A DNA stretch of 64,000 bases from contig NW_023503493.1 of the NCBI RefSeq assembly GCF_014529535.1, positions 20,306,001 through 20,370,000 on the forward strand, given 5' to 3'. Position 1 is the stretch's first letter. The number at the start of each line of letters is the position of its first letter. The notes beneath the pieces were generated by a model, which made no database searches, was not told the origin of the DNA, and saw only the letters and a program-made list of their open reading frames with translations. The position numbers and the translations under genes were made by a program. This DNA comes from Bradysia coprophila (lineage: Eukaryota; Arthropoda; Insecta; Diptera; Sciaridae). Below, one piece after another: positions 36,708 through 48,959 of the stretch.

Positions 36708-37920
36708 TTTTGGATGGCTCGGTTCTGAATGTTCCACAAGTCAGCAGCTTTGGCAACGAATGTAATGCCGGAACAACTCGATATGCTTTAAATACCCGAA
36801 GATTAGCGAACACTTGCAAGTACTTAAGGTGCACTTAAGATTAATTAAATACATTGTATATTAGACATGCTAATCGTAATATCGAATAGATATCTACGAG
36901 CCACCTGTTCCAGCCTCAGCTGCTACTAAGAGACAGGTGTTTGTGAGACCTTCGTCTTGCAAAGCGATTTCATCGTCGGTATATTTTGTTTAATCTACAA
37001 AATACAAAATCTACAACGCTTCTTAAGATATATCTCTTGAAATTAAAAATCAATTTATTTTGATCGATTAGAACCGTTAGAAACAACTGGACTATAGGCT
37101 GCTGTTAAAAATGTAAGCATGAACACGAAAATGACTTTTATCATTGGATTAGTATACGAATTTACCTCTACTGCAGCGGCTCACTTGAGCAAGTGCGATT
37201 GGACATTTTATGTTTAAATCATTTTAGAGTTTAAGACTTCCGTCCTAATTTTAACGTACCACGCTACTAAAACACAAAAATCTGTAAAGCGAAGGCACTC
37301 GGGAATGCCCAAATCAACCATTTTGAAACTTTTACGACTTGTCAGCTGAGTTGGTAGTCTTCTATCCTTACTTATATTTCTGTCGTAAAGCCTGAAGTTC
37401 CCCTATTCATTGACACCAAACACAAGTGTTTTGGGCAAAAATTGAGTATTTGGTGGACAAAAGACTAAGGTAAGGCCGTGCTACCCGGCTGCAGAATGAA
37501 CGTACAAGTATCGAACCAATACCCTCTCTAGCAACCAGACTTTGTTTTGACGCAGTCAAAATACCTCCTTATTAACTTGACTGAAATTCAGGGTCTTACA
37601 CCAGTAGGGTTCCCATTTTTGGACAAAAGGACAAAAAGAGGACGCTTTCACATTCAAAAAAGAGGAAGAAAATTGAATCTCTGACGCGGAAATACAACGA
37701 CTGTACATGCACTTTGTGTAACTATTGCGTAACACAGTTCATGATGAAAAACCAAAATATTCAAAAATGTTCTGTGCAATATGCACTGAAGTCGTCCTAA
37801 TATTCTTTTGGATTCCTTCTCAGTGATAACATCCACTCCATTTTACCTAAACACAGACTTCATCTTACCTTATCCTTGCGTGATCTTTGGTATCTCACAC
37901 AACGTTACACTATTTTATAC
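36708..37920. other. NPC2-like upstream region and unassigned DNA
   Basis: Promoter-proximal DNA of the NPC2-like gene, then AT-rich sequence with no recognisable exon or strong repeat. Confidence 0.4.
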
Positions 37921-38420
37921 TTTTAATGTGTAGGCATCCTGTACGTTGTATTTACATTGTCTGCGATGAGAATGTAAATGAAACTTACATGTTAGGTTTT
38001 TCGATGATTTACATGCTATGCACGATCATTTACATGCACTGGTCGGAAATTTTTCGATGATTTTGTTTTATGTTTTCACTTCACACAAACCACGACATAA
38101 ATTAGAATCTACACAGGCAGAACTATTTTTTGGTACACCTGCCACCGATACAATTAAGAAAACACTAAAATCACACTGAATTTATAATTTTAAACAACAA
38201 AATCAAAAATTTTGCACTGAAACTGAGAATGACAACAACAAAGAAGTCAATTAAATATAGCCGAAATGGCGTGCACAACCGATGCCTACTAAATGAAAAT
38301 AAAATTTTAGTTCAAAATGGTTAGAAGTGGAAAGGTTCCGAATTGCTGTTTTATGCAAAATTGTTTCGTAGACAATGTAGACAATGTAAATACAACGCAC
38401 AGGATGCCTACTCGTTAAAG
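37921..38420. mobile_element. About 0.5-kb element with roughly 40-bp inverted ends
   Basis: The left end TAGGCATCCTGTACGTTGTA continues as TTTACATTGTCT. The right end is its complement (AGACAATGTAAATACAACGC and ACAGGATGCCTA). Flanking bases also pair weakly (TTTTAATGTG / CTCGTTAAAG). The interior, AT-rich and without an open frame, is unique in this window. It is a non-autonomous DNA element. Confidence 0.75.
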
Positions 38421-38426
38421 AACAGT

Positions 38427-38542
38427 ACAGAAGAGCCTATGTGAATGAGTAATACATGTGTGCGAAATTAGGCGGTTCGCCTTCGGCTCACACGCCACAA
38501 ACATCGCACACATGTATTACTCATTTACATAGGCTCTGCTGT
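38427..38542. mobile_element. 116-bp hairpin MITE
   Basis: The arms AGAGCCTATGTGAATGAGTA..CATGTGTGCGA and TCGCACACATG..TACTCATTTACATAGGCTCT are complementary apart from about two bases. The GC-richer loop contains GGTTCGCCTTCGGCTCACACGCC. It abuts the preceding element within 7 bp. Confidence 0.8.
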
Positions 38543-39439
38543 AATCTACTAAACTCCATAAGACCCTATTTGGCCCAAAAGCACATAAAATTACCTTTCA
38601 AATGATACCCCACACCACCATGTACGGCTCGTGTAACTAGAGAAATATTGGTAAGAAAAGTACAAGTTTTCTGTTGAAAGCTTCAACTGCACATATTTCA
38701 GTGTGGATTAATTTTAAAACCAATGAGTCTCTACTCGGCTCAATAGTACATGTGATTACCTTTCTAATGACACCCCACACGACCCTGTACGGCTCGTGTA
38801 CCTGGAGAAATTTTGGTAAGAAAAGTGCAAATTTTCGGCTTTCGATCACCTTTCACCAGCCATAAAAGCTTCGAAGAATTTTTTTGAGAGTGGCTTTGGC
38901 TTCTAGGGTCGAACTCCTTTCTAGGTACCTATAAAAAGTTCCACTAGAAAACACGCCCGATTTCGGTAGGCTGTTTTTCAAAAGAGTCCCTCTCACAAAT
39001 GTCCTCCATTCCATTTTTCTCATATAATATTGTAAAAATTACTAAAATTCGCCGCAAGACAACAAAAAATGATTAGAACCGTTTCACTACATTATAATAG
39101 TAGAAATCTAAAGAGTCGCTACCATTACGTGAAGATGGAACAAATCGAGAATTAGAAACAAGCCAAAAAACTGAAAATCTACCTCCCTTTTACTCTCTGA
39201 GGAAATATCCTATTTCTCAAAAAGATTTTACAGAGTAAGGCTTGGGAAGTAATACAAATATAAAGTATTGACTTCGGTTCCCAACATTAATCTTTTTTAT
39301 CGCCGAGTAACTTACTGAAATACAAAATAACATTTTATATTCAATTCATAGCCAACCATTCATTTCTATCTTCATTGAATTCAGGTAATTATATCTCTGA
39401 CAATAACACCGATTTCCCGTCCGATGAAAAAGAGTTGCA

Positions 39440-39532
39440 TTTTATAAAAAGAGTTGCAGAAAGAGTTGCACACAAAAAGAGTTGCAAAAGAGTTTCACGC
39501 CGGAAAAAAGAGTTGCACGGGGGAAAAGAGTT
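39440..39532 (+). repeat. AAAGAGTTGCA short irregular tandem repeat
   Basis: AGAGTTGCA or a one-base variant occurs about seven times within roughly 100 bp at irregular spacing of 10-25 bp. Confidence 0.85.
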
Positions 39533-39632
39533 GTAAATTCAGTGCGGTCCCCCTCGGACATATGACAAATATCATTACAAATTTCTCTGCCGAATAACTT
39601 TAACTTTCGTCGTCATTTTTCTTTATGTTCGG

Positions 39633-39815
39633 AGCCCCGTACGAACTCGTATATCTATGGCGTACGTTACCCTAGTGGGTCTGTCACCCTACTTTGACCG
39701 TAAGCCTATTGCATCCGTAAACATAGTTAAAATAAAATTATTATTAAATGTGTACATCACAGAAATTTCGCATAACGCAATTACTAAGCCCCATATAGTA
39801 CGACGTTACTTTATC
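39633..39815 (+). mobile_element. 5' fragment of the nested-element family
   Basis: AGCCCCGTACGAACTCGTA is followed by CCGTAA-type short repeats and then TTTCGCATAACGCAATTAC and AAGCCCCATA, the same order as the first 180 bp of the element at 26821. The matching right end was not found. Confidence 0.6.
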
Positions 39816-40898
39816 AAATGCTCGCAAAATACTGCTTCAAATTCCATCAATTGCACACAGTATCATAATCCCTTTGTACTTAGTAACTCAATTCATATGA
39901 GAATTTTGGACTACTGCGTCGTCGAGGCCGCTTATTTAAATTATGTTTTCGTGCCTGTTCTTGGAGTTCGTTGGCGGAAGGAAATCAGCGAAGGCGAGAT
40001 TGATTTGATTGCCCGCTTGTATCCGAAAGTAGAACGATTCGAGGGGTTCTTTTGAAAACAGCCGACCGAAATCGGAGTGGAATTTTGTATATGTGCCCAG
40101 AAAGATATTCGACCCTTCGGAGCTTGTGTGGCTAGTGTGATTACCTTTTTAATGACACCCCACACGACTATGCACGTTTCGTGTACCTCGAAAAATTACT
40201 GTAAGAAAAGTGTAAATTTTCAGTCTTTTTTCGGTTGTAAACCACAAACTGCACATATCTCAGTGTGGATGAATTTTAAGTCCAAAAAGACTCTATTTGC
40301 CACCGAAGTACATGTAATTTCCGTTCTAATAACACCCCACACGACCCTGTACGCTCGTGTTGGAGAAATTTTTGTAAGAAAAGTGCATATTTTCGGTTTT
40401 TGATCACCCCACACTCATTTAGCGAGTTAGCATTTTTAAACTGGAAATTGAGCCACCAACAGTCCATAAAAACTAAGAAAATAAAACCCAGGAATGTGTC
40501 CGCCTCCAGATTTATTTAATTATTGTGTACATCAACTTACTACACAATTAATAAATTTACATTTTCGTTAAGTAAAAATGTAAAATGCAAATTATCCATG
40601 ACAAATACGAGCTCGTGTCCACCTCCCACTTTTACATGGAAATTGAACCAGCAAAATAACTGCATGTTGAAACTAATCGTGAGAAAGAGCTTCAAAGCCA
40701 AGAAACAAGCTTTTCATATGTTCCATAATTCGCTTCAACGATCCATTTACTTTAAACGCATTAGACGAAATAATTTGCACATTCTAATTGATAGAACATT
40801 AAGTTAGTTTAGTTAGCATGAACTCGAAAAATATTTGATATTTGATTATAACATGTTGTAGCGCATAAAACTATTAGAATGATTGTGCCGTCTGCACT

Positions 40899-43800
40899 TT
40901 ACAAAAGTCCTTTCGCTTGGTACAATTCGCGCATAAGACCTTTCAAGTATTTAATCTCTCGCTGGATGTCAGCATATTTCACTTGGAGTTGATTGTTTTT
41001 GTCTTGCAATTCGCGCTCTTCCCCCATGACCACTTCGGATTCGGCTTTCTTCTTCTGCCGGTACCGAGTAGCCGCATTTTTATTCTGCTCCTTTTTTCTG
41101 GATTTCTTATCTTCCGACGATCGTACACGTCTTTTAGACGGAGTTGGAGTCGATGCAGGGGACCATTCGTCGTCATTCGATTGGGATGCATTGTCGAAAG
41201 AGTCATCACTGGTTGATCGCGGCGACGAATTTGGCGACGACGACTGTGATGAATAGTCGTCATCAGTTGTCCATTCCGGCAGATTTTCGGCATGTGAACG
41301 AACCAGTTCCTCGACAACTTCCATTTCCCGAGCGATATCTTGACTGCATGCTGGAGATTGAACGGCTTGGTCAAAGTTGAAAAAGTTAGCGTTGAGAATT
41401 ATCTGTTGCTGCGGTTGAGGTGTGGACGAGAAAACGAACTGATCCTATATGGGAGGGGGAACAAGAACGATTTTAATAAATTTGTTTGAGCGAAGAATAA
41501 ATTTCAATTTCATTACGAATTTCAGATCGGTCAAATTCTCGATTTGCGGTGATTCAGGTGGAGTTTGTGGTGGGGTCAAATGGGTTAATTCAACAGCATC
41601 GAGAACAGAATTAAACTCTCGCATAAGTTGTGCAGTTTGATCGATTTTGAGTGGTTGACGTTGTGGCAATGGATGATTGTATTCCACTGGGATTGGCAGA
41701 CTAATGGGTTCGTCTAGCCATTGAGTAGCTGGAAAATGTAAACAAATTTATTAATTTTGATGTTTAGTCTTCTAAATTAGTTCAAATGGAGGACAGAACG
41801 TTTTTTTTTTAAATCTCCAGAACAAAAGGTAAATACGCCCGCAACTATCTTCTTAGAGACACTACAAGCAATAATCAAAAATTTTAAAATAGTCTACTGT
41901 AGAAAGGTTTTTGTAATGGGGAAAAGCCGACCCATTTATGCAATTTCTTCTGAAAATATTCCAAACCATAGCACAACCGTTACTTAAAACAATTTTCATA
42001 TAAAAACGAAGTATCAGCAAAAAGTTATAATTTGACACAATTGATAAGAAGGGTCAAATGCTAAGTTATCAGTACGTACAGTAGAAGTTCAGCTAAAGTT
42101 GCTACTTCGGTCTGTCTGTGTGTTGTCGCTATTTTTGTTGCATTAGAAAGATGCGATACAGTTCAAGTAATTTAGGCTAACAAAATATTCAATGAACTGA
42201 AATATTTTTATCAATTGTGTTAATCCCCTCTTACATTGTCATTCACATGCATTCACTTACAAAAAGAAGAAGAATTTAACTTGTACTTCTGAAGCAGAAA
42301 AAGCATTTTCGATCTCACAAATTTCTGAAAAATTGTTAGTTATCTAATCTACTCTCAACTCTATAGCTAAAGATCTAGAAAAATGTAATTTATCTGAGAA
42401 TAGCTTCGTTCGTAGTCTACAAAGAAAGTCAATAAACATCCAAACAAACATGTCTTAAGGTTGTTGGACTTGGTAAAAGGGAGTAAAATCGATGGTCGTG
42501 TAGGTAAAGCATGCAGTAAATACCCAACAAGCATATTGATTTTCCCTGCCCGGATTGCAGTTGGTTCTACAAAAATCATTTGGTTGCATATAAGTACTGA
42601 GAGTTGATTTTTAGATTTGAATTTATTAATGCGTCATCTTCGATTGAGCTTTACGAAATCATTTGAAAATAAAGTTTCCTTGAGATCTAATCTCAAAGTG
42701 TTGACGGTAAGCTGCTAAGCTGAAAACAATTAAAACTTGAGTAACTCTCGTAAGTCACACGTCTGCACAAACTCGCTGAGACATTGAAAAAGTAACAAAA
42801 ATAAAATTTGTAATCAGAGCCAGTTCATGGCTTTCTGTCTTATCTGTCTGCGTAAATAACATTTTATGTGAGTTATAACAAAACAAAGGCACATTACATC
42901 AAAAATGAATGGTGTGCCCGCTATGTGTGTTATATAGTTATGGAATTTGATCTTAATTTATTATCGAAATGTAATTTTAATGAAATGAAAATGAGATTGA
43001 AGGAATATTGAAAAACTGGTATGCTATTGATTTGAATAAAAACTTGTAGCGCTGCGTATGCAAATTACTGACACGTTTTTCTTCTTGCGATGAATCTAAT
43101 ACAAATAATCTACGCGATAAATAAATAAAAATAAAAATTGTAAAAGCGCAGGTAATGTTCACATATTTTGTGTGAGATACTAACCATACTCTGGCATGCC
43201 AAAGTTGTTCATTTGGACGATAAATATAAATTTTATTTGTAAATTTGTTTTTAATACGAGAAATATTATTTAACGATATTTTCTTTTAGTAAAAAACACA
43301 GCAATTATAAATCACAGATAACATACATCAACAGTTCGTTTTTTTAGTTAGTAAATTAAATTTTGTATAAAGGTAAAAATAAGTCTTTTGCTGTTACGTT
43401 TCGTTTTTTTGTTTTCTCTTGCTAATTTTTAGCCAAGCAATTTTATCATTTAATTTCACTATATTTGAAAATTGATGCTTTCAAATATCAACGGTGAAAA
43501 TTTTCTTCTAGCGTCTTTTCACCAATTTCTGCGAATTGACCACTATTTCACGAACCCAAGTGCAACGATAACCACATAGAACGTTCATGCTCACGGCTGA
43601 GCTATCCAGTTTTCCACAAAAAATTTAAAACAATCCATAAAAGACGAATATCACCAATTCGGAGCCAAACACAAAATGTAATTTAACAATTCAAATCAAC
43701 TTTTAAAGCATAAGTAAACGAAAAACTCAACGATTGAACTAGAGTTTCCCTTTTCATAAAAATGTTTTGTCAACGGAGATATTTTGATGAGTGCCGTACG

Positions 43801-46800
43801 ATCCGACGGTTTTTGAATAACTGAAATACAATTAACTGTGAATCAAATCGCGAAGTCAACTCAAAGTTGTATGGAAAGGCAGTCTGTTGTTGAAAATAAA
43901 AACTCGAAACATGTATGTATGTTATCATCAAATTCAGGCATTGAAAACATTTTACAAAATAAACTGCAGCAGCAGTGTCTGAGACTTCTCTTAATCGATA
44001 CAGGAGAGTGAAGAAAAAGTTTGCTGACCGATAAGGTGAAATAATTTTTTTTTCCTAATTTATATACATCTGAGCAGTGCATGCAGTAATTTGGGTGTAA
44101 TTGAACCTGAACATTCCTCAGTGGCAACAAAAATGATCCATCACAATGCATCGCTATTAAATTAAAGTCTGGACCAAAGTTGACAAAGAATTACAAAAAT
44201 TGTCAACCAAAAAGTTTGCTTCCTCCTGTGCTAGCGATAGCGAGAAAACGACACTTCTATGCTTTGGAAAAATGAATATATTGAAACAAGTTTCTATATT
44301 TCTTATATAAGTCTGAATCGAAAAACAAATTAATAATTTAAATGTGACCTTATATAGACGATTTGCTTGTATTGGTATTGGTACATCAGACCTAGAGTCG
44401 ATAAATAAGTGCAGCTTCCTATTGAGAACACACCGCTTCGCCATAAGAAAGTTTCCATGGCAAAGGAAAATAACTGCAGACGTCAGGACATTTAATAAAA
44501 CCGCTCTTGCAGTCTTTGTTGTTCATTTCCAGTTGCGAATGTATTACAGCTCACCATCATCATTACATCTTATTTAAAAATATGTATCAAGCGAAAATCT
44601 AAAGAAGTTGTGTATGGGTTAAGCCATTCAATTAAAGATCAATGTGCAAAGTGCGTGCATTCCATAGATGTTTTCGCAATATTACCATCTAAAGTCATGG
44701 GATTCCCAGAGAACTGGTTAATAATGTCAAGAAAAGACGACAAAAATACAAAAAAAAAAACTTATATCCACACCACATCATCCACATCCCATTCGACTAC
44801 AATCTGCAGGTCAGGTATCTCTTAAAATGCATCCAAAAATTTAGATAATTCTTTCAAATTTTGACCTATGTCTAGGATCTTCAACCTTAAATCCTATTCT
44901 GTCTTATCTCCTCCTTCGCCAGTGACTTTGAAAGTGAAATTGTGAATTTATCAATCATTGACACCGAGGGTTTGCCATTGCAGACAGTAATTTTCCACAA
45001 GCAGAAACAGAATGGACACGATAATAAAAAACCAGACTGAAAAAATATGCAAGTTACCGTACCGACTACAACGAATTCTTGAAGAGAAACCAATTCCTAC
45101 TTTTCCACGATTTTTTGTGTCGTCTCTCTTTTTTTAGCGAAAATAATTTCTTGAATTTATGATCGTAAAACCAAACTTTTTGTGGTATTCACCACACCAT
45201 GGAACATGTGAATGCATCATGTCCTCAATCATGCACAATTTTCATGTATACGTACACCAAGCCGTATACCATTGTATCAATCAATTTTCGCTCAGTAGCG
45301 GGTACAAATATAATTATGTATAATGGAAACGAAGGTTACGGAGATAAAGATGGAAATGTGCACAAATTGATGATAATGATGAACATCATAACCGGCTAAA
45401 TTTAGCAAACCATTACAATATGCAGGACATTTATAAATATATTCCTGATGCGAGTTCTCAGCAGTTCGACACAATTTCGATTAATTTTACGAAAATATTC
45501 TGAATTCGGGCTGTATTTGTGGTATTGACTTTTTTTTTATAAACACGAACACCTGTAGATATAGGTAGTCATTGTACTAAAAGTTATTGATAAATCAACG
45601 GTTGTTTTTTCTTGTCGCATTATTTTGTACGAATAACCTGTTTTCGTATTTTTAGGGCCTTGACGTACAAACTGATTGTTAATAAAGTGTTTCTAAACGA
45701 CATTTGTCGAGCTGTGTAATTTTGAGACCGAAAAAACTTGTTTTTCCGATTAGTGAAGGGCCTTTTTTTCAGTTAACATTTTGAAAATGTTCTTGCTAAA
45801 GTTTCTCTATTGATTGGTTAATTTTAATTTTAATGGAATCGAATATAAGATATTATCCATAGGCATAGTGTGGGGCACAATATTAACGAGTTATAATGAA
45901 ATAGAAATTCTGTTTCGAGATGTAAACAATTTCAAAATCGAATGGCTTAATTATCATACATGTTTGTATTGAACAGTCTGAATGAATTTATTGAGCTTTG
46001 GAGGTTTCAAAAGTAAATAAGAGGAGCTCGAAGGAAATTCAATTTGAATATAACATCAAATTTACATGCCATTCGATTGAATTACATTTTATTTAAATTT
46101 GAAAGCGAACAAGTTCATAATTTACGATATTCAGGTGGCTGTTACAACTCGTGATTTAGAGAACTGGAATTCGGACTAGAATCTAAATGATCTGATTGAA
46201 AAGGAAGGAAGGAAATGATTGTAAACAGGGTAATAAAGAGATTGCGATTTACACTTATAATTTTAAGTTGACGTAAGAGTCGGAAATTATACGTTTACTC
46301 TCCTCATACTTTGCATGGAGAAGTTATTTATAATTTTCCAATTTTCCAGTTGTACGTCAGAACAAGTGAAAATCGAAATCTTTTTAATGTGACGAAATCA
46401 GGGACTAGTTTGAGGAAAACGTTTTCCAATTTTTTCGCAATTTTCCCTACATTTCCCCACGTTTCCTTTCTTCATTTAATCTAAAATAATTTTTGGGAAA
46501 ATATGGAAAAATTGGGAAAACTTTAGGAAAATTAAAAAAAAAGATGGGAGATCTTTTCCCTCAAAATAGTACGTGGGGGTTACTGACAACATAAAATCGT
46601 GTGACACCATTTGCCAATTTACTCTGTATTTTCTCGAGTTTTCACAGAACATTATCTCTTTTGTATGGCACTTCCTTCTAGACCTGTGACACCATTTCTC
46701 ACTTTGGCCCTTTGGACGAAACGAACATTTTTGCTACAGTTATGTAAACTAACTACCATTTAACTCTATTGATGTAATAGAATGAAAAATAGAAAATTTG

Positions 46801-48794
46801 ATTGGAATAACATCATCCTTCTTGCAGAACATCCATGAACATCCTCTGAATAAATGGGCAAAGCTTGTTTCCCACATAAAACTATGTTTTGATAGAATTG
46901 TTAGAAATTGAAGAATGAACAACAGAGAAGAAGACTTGAATCAGTGCCAAAAAATATCAAACAAATTTTTGTCGCTCAGTTAATCCTACCAAAGTGAGGA
47001 CCAATTTTGATCGAGAAGCGAGAAGAATCAGCTTGTCAGTGAAAGTTGTCATTAAGTAATGCCAATTAGCTTAGTTTTTAGTATTTATCAAAAATAATTA
47101 GTTTTCAATCGATAAATCGGGTTCAAACAGGAAAGTGAAATGAGAAATTTTATTTTCATCGTCATGAGAGTTGTCAAAACTTGATTTCATAAACTGGGCG
47201 ACGAAAAAAAACTGTACATTTTCTGCAAGTAACAGCAACACGACGTTTAGTATGCTGGAATAACACCTCACTCCTAGCACGAACACTTATTTTTCTACCG
47301 TCAAAAAGCCTCTAAATTTTCAAACAAGCATGCGTGTACGATTGCATGTGCTGCGTGTTTTTATTCACACCAAGAAATCATGACTCCTTTCTTAACGAAA
47401 GAAATGAAAAGCCTATTTTAATAGCAAGGGCCTCCTAATATTTCGTAAGTTCATGCTAGGAGCAGAGCGGTGATGCTGCACATTTTCTACTTTGACTTCA
47501 CTCTTGCTCTACGTAAATCCGGTGATCTGTGTCTTCTATGGTATGAAGTCTGACCAAAATCTAAACGAGAACTAAATCATCGAAAAATATTGTTTAAGTA
47601 TGTGCAAAAGTCACGGCTTCGCCTCGGATCAACAAACTTCACACGAAAACTGGACTTTTCAACTTTTTATACCTTGTCATGTAAATAAATATTGTCCTTT
47701 CAAGTGATCTTAGCTCAATGTATCATGTATCATGGTATTATCCTGAAGCGCTGATTTCAGTCTGTTATATATCCACCTGTCAAAAACGTTTTAATTTTGG
47801 ACATCTAGGGTACGACTGCCAGAAAAACAGTGGTAAAAAAGAACTTAAACTGTATTCAATACTTATTCGCACATTGCCGAAGATCTACCTACACCGGACG
47901 CAAGAGACCTGTATCACAAAAATTACGTCGTTCACTACCAGATAAAACACTAATTCGGCTAAGGCCATTTTGTCGAGTTTTTCTTAAAAACCGGCCTTAG
48001 CCGAGATGTAACTTTTATTTTTGTACTCAGCTGTTTGCTGAAACCTACAAAATATGATTCCTCTAATTAATATCTAATGGATTGCTAAAGACACTAAAGC
48101 TCTACAACATCATCTACACCCCAAGCCGAGGCTTCAGCCGACTTAAAAAAATATTTCGGCCCTCCACTCTGGTAGTAGCGTGATCAGCGAAATTTCTGAG
48201 CGGGTATATAGGTGATGAGCACCAGTTTCTTTTTCGTTGCGAAACCTCTGACTTCAGTTATTTAAACGGCTAATTTTTAAACTTCATTTCTGGAAATGGA
48301 ATTCCATTACAGATCATTTTGCTACGTCAAATTTAGTGACAACTTTTTATGCTCTAATTATTCCATGAGTCAATTCATTAAATCAAAAACAGGATTTTGC
48401 CAATTTATAAAAGAGTTTTAAGGTAAGCGCTCTATCACTATTCGCTAGGTGTTTCTGTACGAAAGAAATATGGTTTAAATATACTCACATTCATTGCTGT
48501 CGTCGTCCTGTTCAGCGATTTCCTGTTGCAATTCGAATAGAATTTCTTCCGGAGATTTCTTTCCATCGAAAATTATATTGGAATGGTTTAAGATGAAGTC
48601 TGAAACAACGACAAATTGGAATTTCGTTGAAATTTCATAATCGCAGACAGGATGTATTCAGTATACTCACCAGTAGATAGGTCATTTTCAAATATCATAA
48701 TATCTTCCGAGTTAACAAGCGCTAACTGATTCGGGGATAGGGGTTCTATCTTCCCCTCCCAAATCAAATCGATTGGCAGCTCCAATGAGTCCAT
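40899..48794 (-). CDS. crc: ATF4 / cryptocephal bZIP transcription factor
   Basis: Stress-response bZIP activator of the ATF4 family. Four coding exons: 48671-48794, 48489-48599, 41517-41728 and 40899-41444, phases 1, 1 and 0, giving 330 aa. The 6.8-kb intron lies between exons 2 and 3. The N-terminus MDSLELPIDLIWEG is acidic/hydrophobic. Other landmarks are STQWLDEP, LTPPQTPPESP and a Ser/Asp-rich linker (DDDYSSQSSSPNSSP). The basic region KKEQNKNAATRYRQKKKAE (about 265-285) matches ATF4's EQNKTAATRYRQKKRAE and is followed by a short leucine zipper ending in YQAKGLL. Its mRNA leader has an overlapping uORF (48712-48927), predicting translational induction when eIF2alpha is phosphorylated. 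An internal first exon at 43185-43212 predicts a shorter isoform. Confidence 0.93.
41729..48488 (-). other. Large ATF4 intron
   Basis: 6.8-kb intron (donor GTGAGT at 48488, acceptor TTTCCAG at 41729-41731). Apart from the alternative first exon near 43.2 kb it is AT-rich DNA without a recognised gene. It includes a T/A-rich imperfect inverted stretch at 46410-46550 and a short TCGGCTAAGGCC / GGCCTTAGCCGA pair at 47952-48004. A second promoter upstream of 43.2 kb is implied. Confidence 0.7.
43185..43212 (-). CDS. crc: Alternative first coding exon of ATF4
   Basis: The minus strand reads ATG AAC AAC TTT GGC ATG CCA GAG TAT G, then the donor GTTAGT. It encodes MNNFGMPEY and ends in phase 1, exactly what the shared exon at 41728 needs (joining to ATQWLDEP). 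A protein from here would lack the first 78 residues of the long form. Fly crc is known to have isoforms with different 5' exons, which supports but does not prove this. Confidence 0.55.
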
Positions 48795-48927
48795 TGTTTT
48801 TGTTGTTGTTAATCAATTCGACCAATTGAACAATGAAATGGTTTTCAAAAGAGATCAAAGGAGTTGAATCAATGGTTTTTATTATAGATTGTGTTTGTAA
48901 CACGTTTTGTTGGTCGTAAGACGCCAT
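48712..48927 (-). promoter_or_regulatory. uORF overlapping the ATF4 start codon
   Basis: An ATG at 48927 opens a 71-codon frame (MASYDQQNVLQTQ...) that runs past the ATF4 ATG at 48794 in another frame. It stops at 48712-48714, so 83 nt overlap the main coding sequence. A splice acceptor (TTTCCAG) ends 7 bp before this ATG, placing it in the same exon as the ATF4 start. This is the inhibitory uORF2 layout known in vertebrate and fly ATF4 mRNAs: ribosomes that translate it cannot start ATF4 unless reinitiation is delayed. A short upstream uORF1 was not located. Confidence 0.8.
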
Positions 48928-48959
48928 ATTGGCCCTGGAAATAATAAACAAATTTTTTT

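Larger units (their letters stand above)
38586..40425 (+). repeat. Dispersed tandem-type units with ACCTTTxxAATGACACCCCAC
   Basis: Units with TTACCTTTCAAATGATACCC or variants occur at about 38594, 38748, 40138 and 40318. Each is followed by CACACxACxxTGTAC, CTCGTG, GAGAAATTTTxGTAAGAAAAGTG and a TTTTCxG ending. Between them lies unrelated or decayed DNA. The 132-codon open frame at 39657-40055 lies inside this repetitive DNA and is not taken as a gene. The motif resembles that in the elements at 27.8 and 57.5 kb, so this may be a third, broken and divergent family member. Confidence 0.7.

Noticed and set aside
39657-40055. 132-codon plus-strand open frame
   Set aside because: It begins in a fragment of the nested-element family and runs through repetitive DNA, with no family resemblance or exon boundaries.
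40917-41380. Plus-strand frames opposite ATF4 exon 4
   Set aside because: Shadow frames; the bZIP region on the minus strand is unambiguous.
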